A program made the position numbers and the translations under genes. Source: Oscillospiraceae bacterium (GTDB lineage: Bacteria; Bacillota; Clostridia; Oscillospirales; Ruminococcaceae). Taken from it: a stretch of 49,069 nt of DNA. The notes beneath the pieces were generated by a model. It did not search any database. It saw only the letters and a program-made list of their open reading frames with translations, and had not been told where the DNA came from. Positions 1 through 7,914 of the stretch are shown here, in pieces. The stretch lies in assembly GCA_003516865.1 (NCBI GenBank), contig DPBR01000021.1:1393-50461 (forward strand), read 5' to 3'. Within the stretch, counting starts at the first letter, position 1. Every line of letters starts with the position of its first letter.

Positions 1-254
1 CACTTCAGATGAAAATGTTTATCGCAGTCGGCGCTCTCCGCAAGCTGATAGCACGCGCCCGCAGAACCGTCCGTAAACCGCTTCAGAACGCCGCTTTCGG
101 CAAGCTTTGAAAGCGTTCTGTAAACCGTTGCTTCTCCGGACTTTATTTCGCCGCTTTTGATGATTTCCTTTGCCGAGAAGCATTTTCCGCGGTGTTTTGA
201 GAAAAACTCAACAATCTCGTCGCGCTGTTTCGTATTGTAATTATTTCTATCCAT
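1..254 (-). CDS. Fur-family metalloregulator, C-terminus cut off by window edge
   Basis: The reverse strand encodes about 84 residues beginning MDRNNYNTKQRDEIVEFF and running off the left edge. The N-terminal part fits the winged-helix domain of Fur/Zur/PerR repressors: the ATVYRTLSKL recognition-helix motif and the family's QL-x-HFH stretch (about residues 80-83) are visible. The dimerisation and metal-binding C-terminal half is outside the window, so iron, zinc or peroxide specificity cannot be assigned from the protein. The start is ATG at 254. An extended -10 promoter and a 7-1-7 palindrome lie just upstream, which suggests autoregulation. It is divergent from the phosphotransacylase gene. 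Family assignment is confident; subtype is not. Confidence 0.85.
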   Translation of the reverse strand, partial: MDRNNYNTKQRDEIVEFFSKHRGKCFSAKEIIKSGEIKSGEATVYRTLSKLAESGVLKRFTDGSAGACYQLAESADCDKHFHLK

Positions 255-288
255 TTAATCACCCAAATAGCTGATATTATCGGTAAAA

Positions 289-303
289 TGAAAATGATTT
301 TCA
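289..303. promoter_or_regulatory. Fur-box-like 7-1-7 palindrome
   Basis: TGAAAATGATTTTCA is a perfect 7-1-7 inverted repeat differing from the classic Bacillus Fur half-site (TGATAAT) by one base per arm. It lies just downstream of the -10 element of the Fur-family gene, about +8 to +22 of its predicted transcript, a position suited to autorepression. It is about 50 bp upstream of the -35 of the divergent gene. Operator function is inferred. Confidence 0.6.
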
Positions 304-316
304 CTTTCAATTTCAG

Positions 317-345
317 ATTATAACATATTTCTTCAAAAAATGCAA
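317..345 (-). promoter_or_regulatory. Promoter of the Fur-family gene
   Basis: On the reverse strand, -35 TTGCAT (340-345), a 17-bp spacer and -10 TATAAT (317-322) preceded by TGT (extended -10). The predicted start site lies immediately before the 7-1-7 palindrome. Confidence 0.55.
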
Positions 346-353
346 TAGGTTAC

Positions 354-382
354 TTGATTTTTTTTGAGAAAAGTTGTATAAT
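354..382 (+). promoter_or_regulatory. Promoter of the phosphotransacylase gene
   Basis: TTGATT (354-359), a 17-bp spacer and TATAAT (377-382), placed 33 bp upstream of the ATG with GGAGG between. Confidence 0.65.
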
Positions 383-415
383 AAATATGATAAATTTTTT
401 TGGAGGTATTTCTGT

Positions 416-991
416 ATGGAAATTCTTATTGAAACATCGGCAAGACACGTTCACGTTACTAAGGAAACTCTTGAAGTCCTTTTCGGTAAGGGCGCTGAGC
501 TTACCAAGAAAAAGGACCTTTCACAGCCCGGACAGTTCGCAAGCGAGCAGAGAGTTACCGTTGTAGGTCCTAAGAAGGAACTTGCAAACGTTTCCATTCT
601 CGGTCCGTGCCGTCCCGCAGACCAGGTTGAGCTTTCGGCTACCGATGCTCGTTCTATCGGCGTTGACATCTTTATCCGTGAGAGCGGCGATATCGCAGGT
701 ACTCCCGGCTGCACGCTCAGAGGCCCCGCAGGCGAGGTTACTATCAAAGAGGGCGTTATCGTTGCAAAGCGCCACATTCATCTCGTTCCCGAAACCGCCG
801 AGAAGCTTGGCGTAAAGAACAAGGATGTTGTCTGGGTAAAATGTAATACAAACGGCAGAGCCGCTATTCTCGGCGATGTTGTTGTAAGAGTAAGCGAGAA
901 TTTTGCTGACGCTATGCACATTGATACCGACGAGAGCAACGCAATTTCCGCTACTCCCAACCTTATGGGCGAAATTATCAAGGAACTCTGA
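416..991 (+). CDS. pduL: PduL-type phosphate acyltransferase (phosphotransacetylase)
   Basis: A 191-residue protein; the ATG at 416 has GGAGGT 9 bp upstream, so the upstream ATG at 374 is not used. The PduL fold interconverts acyl-CoA and acyl phosphate (for example acetyl-CoA with acetyl-P), feeding acetate kinase in fermentation. The family's His-rich metal-ligand motifs are present: SARHVHV (about 8-14) and AKRHIHL (about 117-123), plus LRGP (101-104). The N-terminus starts directly at the first domain, without the amphipathic encapsulation peptide seen in microcompartment PduL proteins. No shell genes lie nearby, so a cytosolic housekeeping phosphotransacetylase is the likely role. Monocistronic, ending in a bidirectional terminator. 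Confidence 0.9.
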   Translation: MEILIETSARHVHVTKETLEVLFGKGAELTKKKDLSQPGQFASEQRVTVVGPKKELANVSILGPCRPADQVELSATDARSIGVDIFIRESGDIAGTPGCTLRGPAGEVTIKEGVIVAKRHIHLVPETAEKLGVKNKDVVWVKCNTNGRAAILGDVVVRVSENFADAMHIDTDESNAISATPNLMGEIIKEL

Positions 992-1003
992 TTAATCGTA
1001 CAT

Positions 1004-1040
1004 AAAAAATCACGCCGACTGTTTTCGCAGCCGGCGTTTT
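1004..1040. terminator. Bidirectional terminator between pduL and ilvD
   Basis: Stem CGCCGACTG / CAGCCGGCG (one mismatch) around a TTTTCG loop. T4 follows on the plus strand and an A-run (1004-1009) precedes it, giving U-tracts for both convergent transcripts. Confidence 0.75.
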
Positions 1041-1056
1041 CTTATATTTTGAGCAA

Positions 1057-2712
1057 TCAATCCTCGAAAACCGCGCCCGTATTCGACGACGTAACCATCT
1101 TCGCATAACGCTTGAGATAGCCGTCAAGCTCCTTCGGAGGAAGAATACCTTTCTTTTTGCGCTCCTCGATAACGGCGTCATCGACAAGCAGCGTAAGCGA
1201 ACGGTTAGGAATATCGATGTGAATTTTATCGCCGTCCTCGACAAACGCAATTAGACCGCCCTCTGCCGCTTCGGGAGAAACATGACCGATTGCCGCGCCT
1301 CTTGAAGCGCCGCTGAAACGTCCGTCCGTGATAAGCGCAACGTTGCCGTCAAGTCCCTTTCCGACGATAGCTGCGGTCGGTGCGAGCATTTCGGGCATTC
1401 CGGGACCGCCCTTAGGTCCCTCATATCTGATTACAACGACATCTCCCGCCTTGATTTCACCGCCGAGAATAGCGTCGCAGGCTGGCTGTTCGCCGTTAAA
1501 CACTCTCGCCGTTCCCGTGAAGTCCATCATCTCCGGCTTAACCGCGCCCTGCTTTACAACAGAACCGTTTACCGCAAGATTTCCGCTGAGAATTGCAATA
1601 CCGCCGTCCTTTCTGAACGGGTCGTCAAGCTTGTGTATAATCACGCCGTCAGCCTCGCGCGCAGCCTTAATTCTATCTCCCTGAGTGCCGCTTACCGTAA
1701 GAACGTCCTCGTGAATATGACCGCCCTTTGAAAGCTCCTTAATAACAGTCTGGATACCGCCGACAGCGTTCAGGTCGGTTATGAACACGCTTGAAGCGGG
1801 GTTGAGCTTTGCGAGCTGCGGAGTTTTTCTGCTCATTTGGTCGATATCGTCAAGCTTAATGTCAACCTTTGCTTCGTGTGCGATTGCAAGCAGGTGAAGA
1901 ACGGTATTTGAAGAAGCACCGATTGCCATTTCAACAGCAAGCGCGTTCTCCATATTCTTCTTCGTGAGAATATCCGAGGGACGAATATTCTGCTTCACAA
2001 GCTCAACAACGCGCTCTCCACTCTCTTTTGCAATACGTCTGCGCGCGGAAGTAACGGCAGGCTCGGTTCCGCCGAAAGGCAGCGACATTCCAATCGACTC
2101 GTTGAGGCAGTTCATCGAGTTCGCCGTGTACATTCCCGAACACGAACCGCAGGTAGGACAAGCGTTGTCCTCGTAATCCTTAATTACATCATCGCCGATT
2201 TCACCGTTGGAGTACTGTCCGATTGCTTCATAAATCTCGGAATAGCCGACTCTCTTGTTCTGAACGCAGCCCGGAAGCATAGGACCGCCGCTTACAAATA
2301 TCGACGGAAGATTCATTCTCGCGGCAGCCATAACCATTCCGGGAACGATTTTATCGCAGTTCGGAATGAAAACAACTCCGTCGAGCGGGTGAGCCGTGAG
2401 CATAACCTCGATACTGTCGGCGATAAGCTCGCGCGAAGCAAGAGAATATCTCATTCCCTTGTGGTTCATCGCAAGACCGTCGCAAACGCCGATTGTGAAG
2501 AACTCAAAAGGCACGCCGCCCGCGTTTCTTATTCCGTCTTTAACGTAGCGGGAAATCTCGTGAAGGTGCTGATGACCCGGAACATAGTCGCTTGCCGCGC
2601 ACACAACCGCGATAAACGGCTTGTTCATCTCGCTGTCGATAACTCCGAGCGACTTCAGAACCGCTCTGTGAGGCGTTTTTTCAACGCCCTTTTTAATCAA
2701 ATCACTTCTCAT
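1057..2712 (-). CDS. ilvD: Dihydroxy-acid dehydratase
   Basis: A 551-residue protein of full family length. It dehydrates 2,3-dihydroxy-isovalerate and 2,3-dihydroxy-3-methylvalerate to the 2-keto acids of valine and isoleucine. Fe-S cluster cysteines typical of IlvD are visible: C119 in NCDKIVPGM and C185/C188/C191 in CPTCGSCSGMYTANSMNCL. The C-terminal GRFSGASRGAAIGHVSPEA segment is the conserved active-site region. It lies 33 nt downstream of the glucokinase gene on the same strand, at the 3' end of a possible four-gene leftward transcript. No other ilv/leu genes are in the window. Confidence 0.97.
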   Translation of the reverse strand: MRSDLIKKGVEKTPHRAVLKSLGVIDSEMNKPFIAVVCAASDYVPGHQHLHEISRYVKDGIRNAGGVPFEFFTIGVCDGLAMNHKGMRYSLASRELIADSIEVMLTAHPLDGVVFIPNCDKIVPGMVMAAARMNLPSIFVSGGPMLPGCVQNKRVGYSEIYEAIGQYSNGEIGDDVIKDYEDNACPTCGSCSGMYTANSMNCLNESIGMSLPFGGTEPAVTSARRRIAKESGERVVELVKQNIRPSDILTKKNMENALAVEMAIGASSNTVLHLLAIAHEAKVDIKLDDIDQMSRKTPQLAKLNPASSVFITDLNAVGGIQTVIKELSKGGHIHEDVLTVSGTQGDRIKAAREADGVIIHKLDDPFRKDGGIAILSGNLAVNGSVVKQGAVKPEMMDFTGTARVFNGEQPACDAILGGEIKAGDVVVIRYEGPKGGPGMPEMLAPTAAIVGKGLDGNVALITDGRFSGASRGAAIGHVSPEAAEGGLIAFVEDGDKIHIDIPNRSLTLLVDDAVIEERKKKGILPPKELDGYLKRYAKMVTSSNTGAVFED

Positions 2713-2745
2713 TTCAAAATTCCTTTCTATTGTACGGTTTAACCG

Positions 2746-3708
2746 TTATTGCGCTTTATAAAGCATTGCCGCGCCGATAATACCCGCGTCGTTTCCAAGC
2801 GTGCAGATTGCAAGACGCGTGGTTTTCTTACTGTCGCGGGAGTAAATTTCCCTGTAAACCGCTTCTCTGAGCGGATTAAGAAGCAAACTTCCCTCGTTGC
2901 ACACGCCGCCGCCTATACACAGAACGTCGGGCTGAAACGTATTTATCACGTTTGCAACGCCCACGGAAAGATATTTCACATATTGCTCCGTGACGGCTTT
3001 ACCAACCTCGTCGCCAAGCTTTGCGGCATTATAGGCGGTTCTGGCGCTTACTCTGCCGTCCTCTTTAATCAGCCGGTTAAGCGCGCTTTCCGGGTGTTCT
3101 GCGGCAGCTTTTTTCGTCATATTCACAAGTCCCGTTGCCGAAGAATAAGCCTCAAAACAGCCTTTTCTTCCACAAGAGCAAGGAAGTCCGTCCGCGACAA
3201 TAACCGTATGTCCGATTTCACCTGCCGCGAAATATGTCCCGCGGTAAATCTTCCCGTCAATAATAATCCCCGAACCGACGCCCGTTCCGAGAGTTATGAC
3301 GACTGCGTTTCTCGACCCTATCGCAGCGCCCGCTATAAATTCGCCGAAAGCCGCGGCGTTTGCGTCGTTGTCAAGATAAACCGGAATGTTAAATTCCTTT
3401 TCAATATCGGTTTTAAGCGGAACATTCCGAAAACCGAGATTATTTGTGTATTCGACAATTCCAAGCTCGCTGTTGCATATACCCGGACAGCCTATCCCTA
3501 TTGAAGAAGCGTTCTCCGGCGCTATTCCCACAGATTCGCAGGCGCTTATCACGGTTCTTTTGATAACGTCAAGCACCTCGGAATAATCGGATATTCCGCT
3601 TTTGCCGTGAGTTTTCGCTTTTGAGCGCGAAATAATCTCACATTCCTCGTTCACGACCGCGCAGGCGATATTCGACCCGCCAACGTCTATTCCTATGTAA
3701 TAAGCCAT
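2746..3708 (-). CDS. glcK: ROK-family glucokinase
   Basis: 320 residues from ATG 3708, chosen because AAGGAGG sits 7 nt upstream; a longer frame to 3744 lacks a Shine-Dalgarno sequence. ROK sugar kinases phosphorylate glucose with ATP at the 6-hydroxyl. The phosphate motif IGIDVGGSNIACA is at the N-terminus, LDNDANAAAFGEF (about 120-132) carries the catalytic Asp, and CSCGRKGCFEAYSSATG is the zinc-binding ROK signature CxCGxxGCxE. Downstream on the same strand is ilvD, upstream (43 nt) the LUD protein. Glucokinase is the best guess within ROK; N-acetylmannosamine or other hexose kinase cannot be excluded. Confidence 0.88.
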   Translation of the reverse strand: MAYYIGIDVGGSNIACAVVNEECEIISRSKAKTHGKSGISDYSEVLDVIKRTVISACESVGIAPENASSIGIGCPGICNSELGIVEYTNNLGFRNVPLKTDIEKEFNIPVYLDNDANAAAFGEFIAGAAIGSRNAVVITLGTGVGSGIIIDGKIYRGTYFAAGEIGHTVIVADGLPCSCGRKGCFEAYSSATGLVNMTKKAAAEHPESALNRLIKEDGRVSARTAYNAAKLGDEVGKAVTEQYVKYLSVGVANVINTFQPDVLCIGGGVCNEGSLLLNPLREAVYREIYSRDSKKTTRLAICTLGNDAGIIGAAMLYKAQ

Positions 3709-3751
3709 AAATGCCTCCTTACAGTTAATTGTGAAGCGCTGCATTATGTAC

Positions 3752-4387
3752 TCAATAGCCGAGATTTTCGTTCACGATAATAACTTTAATTCTGTCGGGG
3801 TGACGCTGCTGCCCAAGCGTGACGTAAGAACAGCAAATTCTCGCGTCGCTGTGGCAAGGCGACCCGCTTCTGAGCTTTTCGCATACGCCTGTTTTTGAAC
3901 AAGGCGTTGCACAGTCGAGCCTAACCGTGTTTTTTGGAGCGGCGATACGTTCAACGCGTTCTCTCGCAGCGTCGATATCCTTTACGATTTTGTTTACTCC
4001 CGCAACGATAATAACCTGTTTCGGTCCGAAAATCATCGCAGAAACGCGGTTTCCGTTTCCATCGACGTTATAAAGCTCGCCGTTTTCAGTAATTGCGTTT
4101 GAGCTTGAAAAAAACGTATCGGAAATGAATGCTTTTCTCATAATTTCTCCCGCTTCTTCGGGAGTTTTAGCCTCGGAACGATCCACATAAATCCCGTTAT
4201 AATCGCTCATCAGCATATCAGTAACGCCGCTTTCACGAAGCGTCATAGAACCGCCTGCGGTAATAAGGTTGTCATTCTTGATTAAATCGCGTATAATTGC
4301 GAAAAGCTCTTCGCGGTTTTCAGCGAAATAAGGCTTCATTTTGTTTTTGCGAAGCGCTTCCATTGTCTTTGAAACTTTCTCGTCCAT
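3752..4387 (-). CDS. LUD-domain protein (LutC/YkgG-like)
   Basis: A 211-residue single-domain protein resembling the LUD (DUF162) family, to which lactate-utilisation proteins LutB and LutC belong. Family-like stretches include ITAGGSMTLRESGV (about 42-55), FSSSNAITENGELYNVDGNGNRVSA and the VIIVAGVNKIVKD turn. The C-terminus is cysteine-rich (CATPCSKTGVCEKL... SPC... RICC), more than expected for LutC and possibly metal- or cluster-binding. No lutA or lutB neighbours are present, so it is a stand-alone LUD protein, common in clostridia and biochemically uncharacterised. It lies 11 nt downstream of the LCP-like gene. Confidence 0.85.
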   Translation of the reverse strand: MDEKVSKTMEALRKNKMKPYFAENREELFAIIRDLIKNDNLITAGGSMTLRESGVTDMLMSDYNGIYVDRSEAKTPEEAGEIMRKAFISDTFFSSSNAITENGELYNVDGNGNRVSAMIFGPKQVIIVAGVNKIVKDIDAARERVERIAAPKNTVRLDCATPCSKTGVCEKLRSGSPCHSDARICCSYVTLGQQRHPDRIKVIIVNENLGY

Positions 4388-4398
4388 AGCTTTCTCCT

Positions 4399-5280
4399 TT
4401 ACATAATTCCTGCTCTTTGCTTTATCGAAATAATCGAATTTTCAGAAATTCTGAAGCCGCCGTCCTCGGTGTATTCGCCGTAAGGAATGTAGTATTCGGC
4501 GGGCGAATTTCCGTATTCAACGGTATTTAGAAGCGCGGGTTTACGCGTCTGATACTGCTCTGAGGTGATGTTTGTATCGCAGTTTTCAACAATCATACTG
4601 TAGTAAACATCAAGAATTGAGCTGTCGAGATTGCGGAAATTCTGATTAATCAGTTCCGTCAGAATATCTCCGACGACATTCAGCCTGTAAAACTCTCCAT
4701 CGTCGAAATCAGCCTTCATAATATACCCGAACAGCTTTTCCGCTGTAAAAAGCTGTTCGCCCGAATTAATCGTTTCCACGGAAATCCCATCTGTTATTAT
4801 CGTGGTTTTTCCGACGTTATATTCAACGTTTCCGAAGCTTGAAACAAGCGAAACAAAAGCTTCCCTGTCCATTTTCACAAAGCTTTCGCAGGTTACTCCG
4901 ACAGCTTCCTCAACGGCTTTCACCACAGCTTCTCCGCCGTCCGAAGAATAAATTGCAGAAAGCGTTCTACCGTTTAACTCAACGCTAAGTCCCGCAGGAA
5001 GCGGAATAAAGCAAACATCATTGTCCGCGGCATTGTATGAAGCCATTATAAAAAGCTCCGGAGCGTCTGCGTCGGAAAGCATCGTCAGCGTAACGAAATT
5101 ATGCGCGGAAGTCGCTTTGAAGCCCTCGTCCGAAACGTTGTCCTGCGAAACGCCCGCAGACTCGGTTTTGTCGGGAAAAAGATACCAGCGGAACGCAAAA
5201 CCCGCCACAATTACAAAAGCCGCCGTAATCCCGAACGAAATGAAATAGATATACCAGTTGCTTTTTCTTTTTACTGACAT
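4399..5280 (-). CDS. Membrane-anchored degenerate LytR-CpsA-Psr-like protein
   Basis: 293 residues: a short basic N-terminus, one membrane segment (about 10-32, YIYFISFGITAAFVIVAGFAF), then an extracellular domain. The stretch ELFIMASYNAADNDVCFIPLP ... YSSDGGEAVVKAVEEAVGV ... FVKMDREAFVSLVSSFGNVEYNV follows the LCP (cell-wall glycopolymer ligase) pattern strand by strand. The hallmark catalytic positions of LCP enzymes are missing: the RSDT aspartate and the R-D-T-Y-V arginine/aspartate are replaced (here IPLPAGLSV). It is probably a non-catalytic relative, with the ligand or role unknown. The similarity was judged by eye, so the family call is moderate. Confidence 0.55.
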   Translation of the reverse strand: MSVKRKSNWYIYFISFGITAAFVIVAGFAFRWYLFPDKTESAGVSQDNVSDEGFKATSAHNFVTLTMLSDADAPELFIMASYNAADNDVCFIPLPAGLSVELNGRTLSAIYSSDGGEAVVKAVEEAVGVTCESFVKMDREAFVSLVSSFGNVEYNVGKTTIITDGISVETINSGEQLFTAEKLFGYIMKADFDDGEFYRLNVVGDILTELINQNFRNLDSSILDVYYSMIVENCDTNITSEQYQTRKPALLNTVEYGNSPAEYYIPYGEYTEDGGFRISENSIISIKQRAGIM

Positions 5281-5317
5281 AATTTTATGGATATCCTTTC
5301 TTTTTGGAAAAAAATTA

Positions 5318-5346
5318 TTGATTTTATCGCAAACTTATGTTATAAT
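5318..5346 (+). promoter_or_regulatory. Promoter of alr
   Basis: TTGATT (5318-5323), a 17-bp spacer and extended TGt-TATAAT (5341-5346). It leaves a leader of about 90 nt before the alr ATG. Confidence 0.65.
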
Positions 5347-5360
5347 TAAAAATGTATGTT

Positions 5361-5391
5361 TATCGGAATAAACGTCATATCTATTCCGATA
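5361..5391. repeat. Perfect 10-bp inverted repeat in the alr leader
   Basis: TATCGGAATA (5361-5370) and TATTCCGATA (5382-5391) are exact reverse complements separated by 11 bp, starting about 8 nt after the predicted start of the alr transcript. It could be an operator for the divergent pair or a 5'-UTR hairpin; no U-tract follows, so it is not a terminator. Confidence 0.6.
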
Positions 5392-5442
5392 TAAATAGTA
5401 TAACACATTTTTATAGAAATTTCAAGCGCAGAGGTAAAGCTT

Positions 5443-6579
5443 ATGAATATTTTTTATGGAAGAACGTGGGCGGAGGTCAATCTCGACGTTCTGAGGGATA
5501 ATATTGAGATTATACGCGGTCTTGCGGGCAAAAAGGAGATTGCCGCAGTTGTAAAAGCGAACGCATACGGTCACGGCGACGTTTTTTGCGCAAGAACGCT
5601 GAATAAATGCGGTATCACACGATTTACCGTTTCCAATCTCTGGGAAGCTCAGCGGCTTTTTGACAACGGAATTTCCGGAAAAATCCTGATTTTTGGATAT
5701 TGCAGAATTGAGGAAATTTTTGACAATCTTGATAAAAACTTCATTTTTACAGTCGGAGATGTCGATTATGCGGAAAAAGTTTCCGAGGAAGCGCTGAAAA
5801 GAAGCGAAAAGGTTCCCGTACATATAAAAATAGACACGGGAATGAGCCGCGTTGGAATAACAACCGAGGAGCAGCTCGATGAGATTTTGTCGATGAAAGG
5901 GCTTGACTGCGAAGCGGCGTATACCCATTTTGCCGTTGCAGACAGCCTTGAGGCGAGTGATATCGAGTTCACAGAGGCTCAGCAGCGTAAAATTCTCTCT
6001 CTTTGCCGTAAAAAGGGACTGAAATTCCACTCGCAGAACAGCGGCGGCATTATCTATCACAAAGATTTTGAGGGCGATTTTGTACGCGCGGGCATAATTA
6101 TGTACGGTCAGAAGCCCGACCCGCGTTTCCCTGTTCCCGATGGAATAAAGCCCGTTATGAGCGTAAAAAGCATTGTAAGCCAGCTCAAAACAATCCACGC
6201 CGGCGATACCGTAAGCTACGGCAGGACTTTTAAAGCCGATAAGGACGTTAAGCTCGCGCTTATTCCCTGCGGTTATGCCGACGGCTTCAACAGGCGGCTT
6301 TCGGGACAATGGAACGTTCTTATACGCGGAAAACAGGCTCCGGTATGCGGAAGAATATGTATGGACCAGACGCTTGTCGACGTATCTGAAATTCCCGATG
6401 TGCAGACGGGCGACGTCGTGACGGTATATTCCGACGAAATCGACGGAGGAAGCTCTTTTACCGCCGCCGCGGAAAAAATCGGAACGATAAATTACGAGCT
6501 TCTCTGCGCCGTTGGAACGCGCGTTCCGAGAATTTACATAGAAAACGGCGTTCCGACCGAGCTTGACAGATATCTTTGA
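5443..6579 (+). CDS. alr: Alanine racemase (PLP-dependent)
   Basis: A 378-residue protein of typical Alr length. It interconverts L- and D-alanine, supplying D-Ala for peptidoglycan. The N-terminal TIM barrel carries the PLP lysine K38 in VVKANAYGHG. The C-terminal beta domain carries the second catalytic base Y259 in DTVSYGRTF, and GYADGFNR and CGRICMDQTLVDV follow as in the family. AGAGG-like Shine-Dalgarno sits before ATG 5443. It has its own promoter and a leader with an inverted repeat. Serine-racemase activity, seen in VanT-type relatives, cannot be excluded, but no membrane domain is present. Confidence 0.93.
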   Translation: MNIFYGRTWAEVNLDVLRDNIEIIRGLAGKKEIAAVVKANAYGHGDVFCARTLNKCGITRFTVSNLWEAQRLFDNGISGKILIFGYCRIEEIFDNLDKNFIFTVGDVDYAEKVSEEALKRSEKVPVHIKIDTGMSRVGITTEEQLDEILSMKGLDCEAAYTHFAVADSLEASDIEFTEAQQRKILSLCRKKGLKFHSQNSGGIIYHKDFEGDFVRAGIIMYGQKPDPRFPVPDGIKPVMSVKSIVSQLKTIHAGDTVSYGRTFKADKDVKLALIPCGYADGFNRRLSGQWNVLIRGKQAPVCGRICMDQTLVDVSEIPDVQTGDVVTVYSDEIDGGSSFTAAAEKIGTINYELLCAVGTRVPRIYIENGVPTELDRYL

Positions 6580-6585
6580 AAAATC

Positions 6586-6614
6586 TTGACGAAACAAATC
6601 AAATGTTGTATAAT
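6586..6614 (+). promoter_or_regulatory. Promoter of the ttcA-like gene
   Basis: TTGACG (6586-6591), a 17-bp spacer and TATAAT (6609-6614), beginning just after the alr stop. GAGGGAGG (about 6620-6628) lies almost at the predicted start site, so the leader is very short. Confidence 0.65.
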
Positions 6615-6631
6615 AAAGTTGAGGGAGGCTT

Positions 6632-7354
6632 ATGCAGAAAATTCTTGGATATATGCGCCGCGCTTGTCAGGAATTTGACCTGATTGAGGATGGCGATAAA
6701 ATTGCGGTAGGCGTTTCCGGCGGAAAAGACAGCCTTGTTCTGCTCTGCGGACTTGCCGAAATGCGAAGATTTTACGAAAAAAAATACGATATGTGCGCTA
6801 TTACGCTCGACCCGCGTTTCGGCGGCAAGGAAACCGATTATTCTCCCGTTGAAAGGCTTTGCGAGAAGTACGGGATTGAGTTTAAGCTCGTGAAAACGGA
6901 TATCGGCGAGATTGTCTTTGATATACGAAAAGAGCCTAATCCCTGCTCGCTTTGCGCGAAAATGCGCCGCGGCGCTCTTCACGACGCGGCAAAGTCAATG
7001 GGCTGTAATAAGCTTGCTCTCGGTCACAACAACGACGACGCAATTGAAACTTTTGTAATGAATCTTCTCAACGAAGGCAGAATAGGCTGTTTTTCGCCGA
7101 TTTCTTATCTCTCGCGCAAGGATATCACCGTTATAAGACCGTTGGTTTTCGCGCCGGAACAGGCGGTTATGTCGTGTGCAAAACGAAACAATCTTGAAAT
7201 TGTGAAAAGCCGCTGTCCTGCCGATAAAACAACTCGCAGGCAATGGACAAAAGAGCTTCTGCGCTCGCTCGACCGCGATAACAAAGGCACAAAAGAGCGA
7301 ATTTTCGGAGCAATGAGAAAAGCGGGAATCGACCGCTGGGGTTATAAGGAGTAA
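6632..7354 (+). CDS. TtcA-like tRNA thiolation ATPase (PP-loop)
   Basis: 240 residues with the N-type ATP pyrophosphatase loop SGGKDS (29-34) and the TtcA/TtuA-type cysteines C105 and C108 (PCSLCAKMRRG) and C195 (KSRCPADK). In this family the three cysteines hold a [4Fe-4S] cluster used in 2-thiolation of tRNA (s2C32 for TtcA). GHNNDDAIETFVMNLL (131-146) is the conserved second ATP-site motif. Slightly shorter than proteobacterial TtcA but complete. It is followed 12 nt later by a membrane protein gene. Family is certain; the exact modified base is inferred. Confidence 0.88.
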   Translation: MQKILGYMRRACQEFDLIEDGDKIAVGVSGGKDSLVLLCGLAEMRRFYEKKYDMCAITLDPRFGGKETDYSPVERLCEKYGIEFKLVKTDIGEIVFDIRKEPNPCSLCAKMRRGALHDAAKSMGCNKLALGHNNDDAIETFVMNLLNEGRIGCFSPISYLSRKDITVIRPLVFAPEQAVMSCAKRNNLEIVKSRCPADKTTRRQWTKELLRSLDRDNKGTKERIFGAMRKAGIDRWGYKE

Positions 7355-7366
7355 GCGAGGTATAAA

Positions 7367-7897
7367 ATGGGAAAAAATATGAAAAAAGCAAAGAAAACAA
7401 GCGTTTTCGTAAGCACGTTTGCAATGTTTGACAAGGAAAAGCCGCTCGACAAGTATTTGCCGGCGATTATGCTCCTGAGAGGAGTGGACGTGGTTATGAC
7501 GTCGATTTTCGGTCTTCTTATCGGATTTTTCGCTCCGCTCTGCATAATTATCGGCACCGATGACGCGGGGCTTTCCGGAGATTATTCCACGATACTGTGG
7601 CTTGTTTCATCTCTGCTTTATACGTTCGGAATATTTGTTCTTATGCTCGGAAACACAAAAACGGCGGCTCTTATTCACTCAATTGCCGCGGCGGGTACGC
7701 TGATTACGCTTTTCCGATATCTCGACCTTTTCAAGGAATATGAAGAAGCAAGCGCGCCTGTCGGATACTTTTTGCCTTGTCTTGGAATAGCCGCGATTAC
7801 AATTACGATTACGCTTTTGACAAACGTTCCGAAGCGGCTTAAAGCAAAGAAAATGAAAGAAAACGAAAAAGCGCCGAGCATTCTCGGCGATAAATAA
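7367..7897 (+). CDS. Hypothetical four-helix membrane protein
   Basis: 176 residues, not recognised. A basic N-terminus (MGKNMKKAKKTS) precedes four hydrophobic segments at about 28-48, 62-85, 90-110 and 128-147, followed by a lysine/glutamate-rich cytoplasmic tail. There are no catalytic motifs. It sits 12 nt after the ttcA-like gene and 17 nt before the nucleoside phosphorylase gene on the same strand, so the three are probably co-transcribed. Existence as a gene is supported by its operon position and coding-like composition. Confidence 0.7.
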   Translation: MGKNMKKAKKTSVFVSTFAMFDKEKPLDKYLPAIMLLRGVDVVMTSIFGLLIGFFAPLCIIIGTDDAGLSGDYSTILWLVSSLLYTFGIFVLMLGNTKTAALIHSIAAAGTLITLFRYLDLFKEYEEASAPVGYFLPCLGIAAITITITLLTNVPKRLKAKKMKENEKAPSILGDK

Positions 7898-7914
7898 CCG
7901 AAGGAGGTCGCAAT

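Noticed and set aside
416..991. Part of a bacterial microcompartment operon
   Set aside because: PduL lacks an encapsulation peptide and no shell or signature-enzyme gene is nearby.
5422..6597. Leftward open frame (391 codons) opposite alr
   Set aside because: Shadow; alr has the PLP lysine and catalytic tyrosine plus promoter and Shine-Dalgarno.
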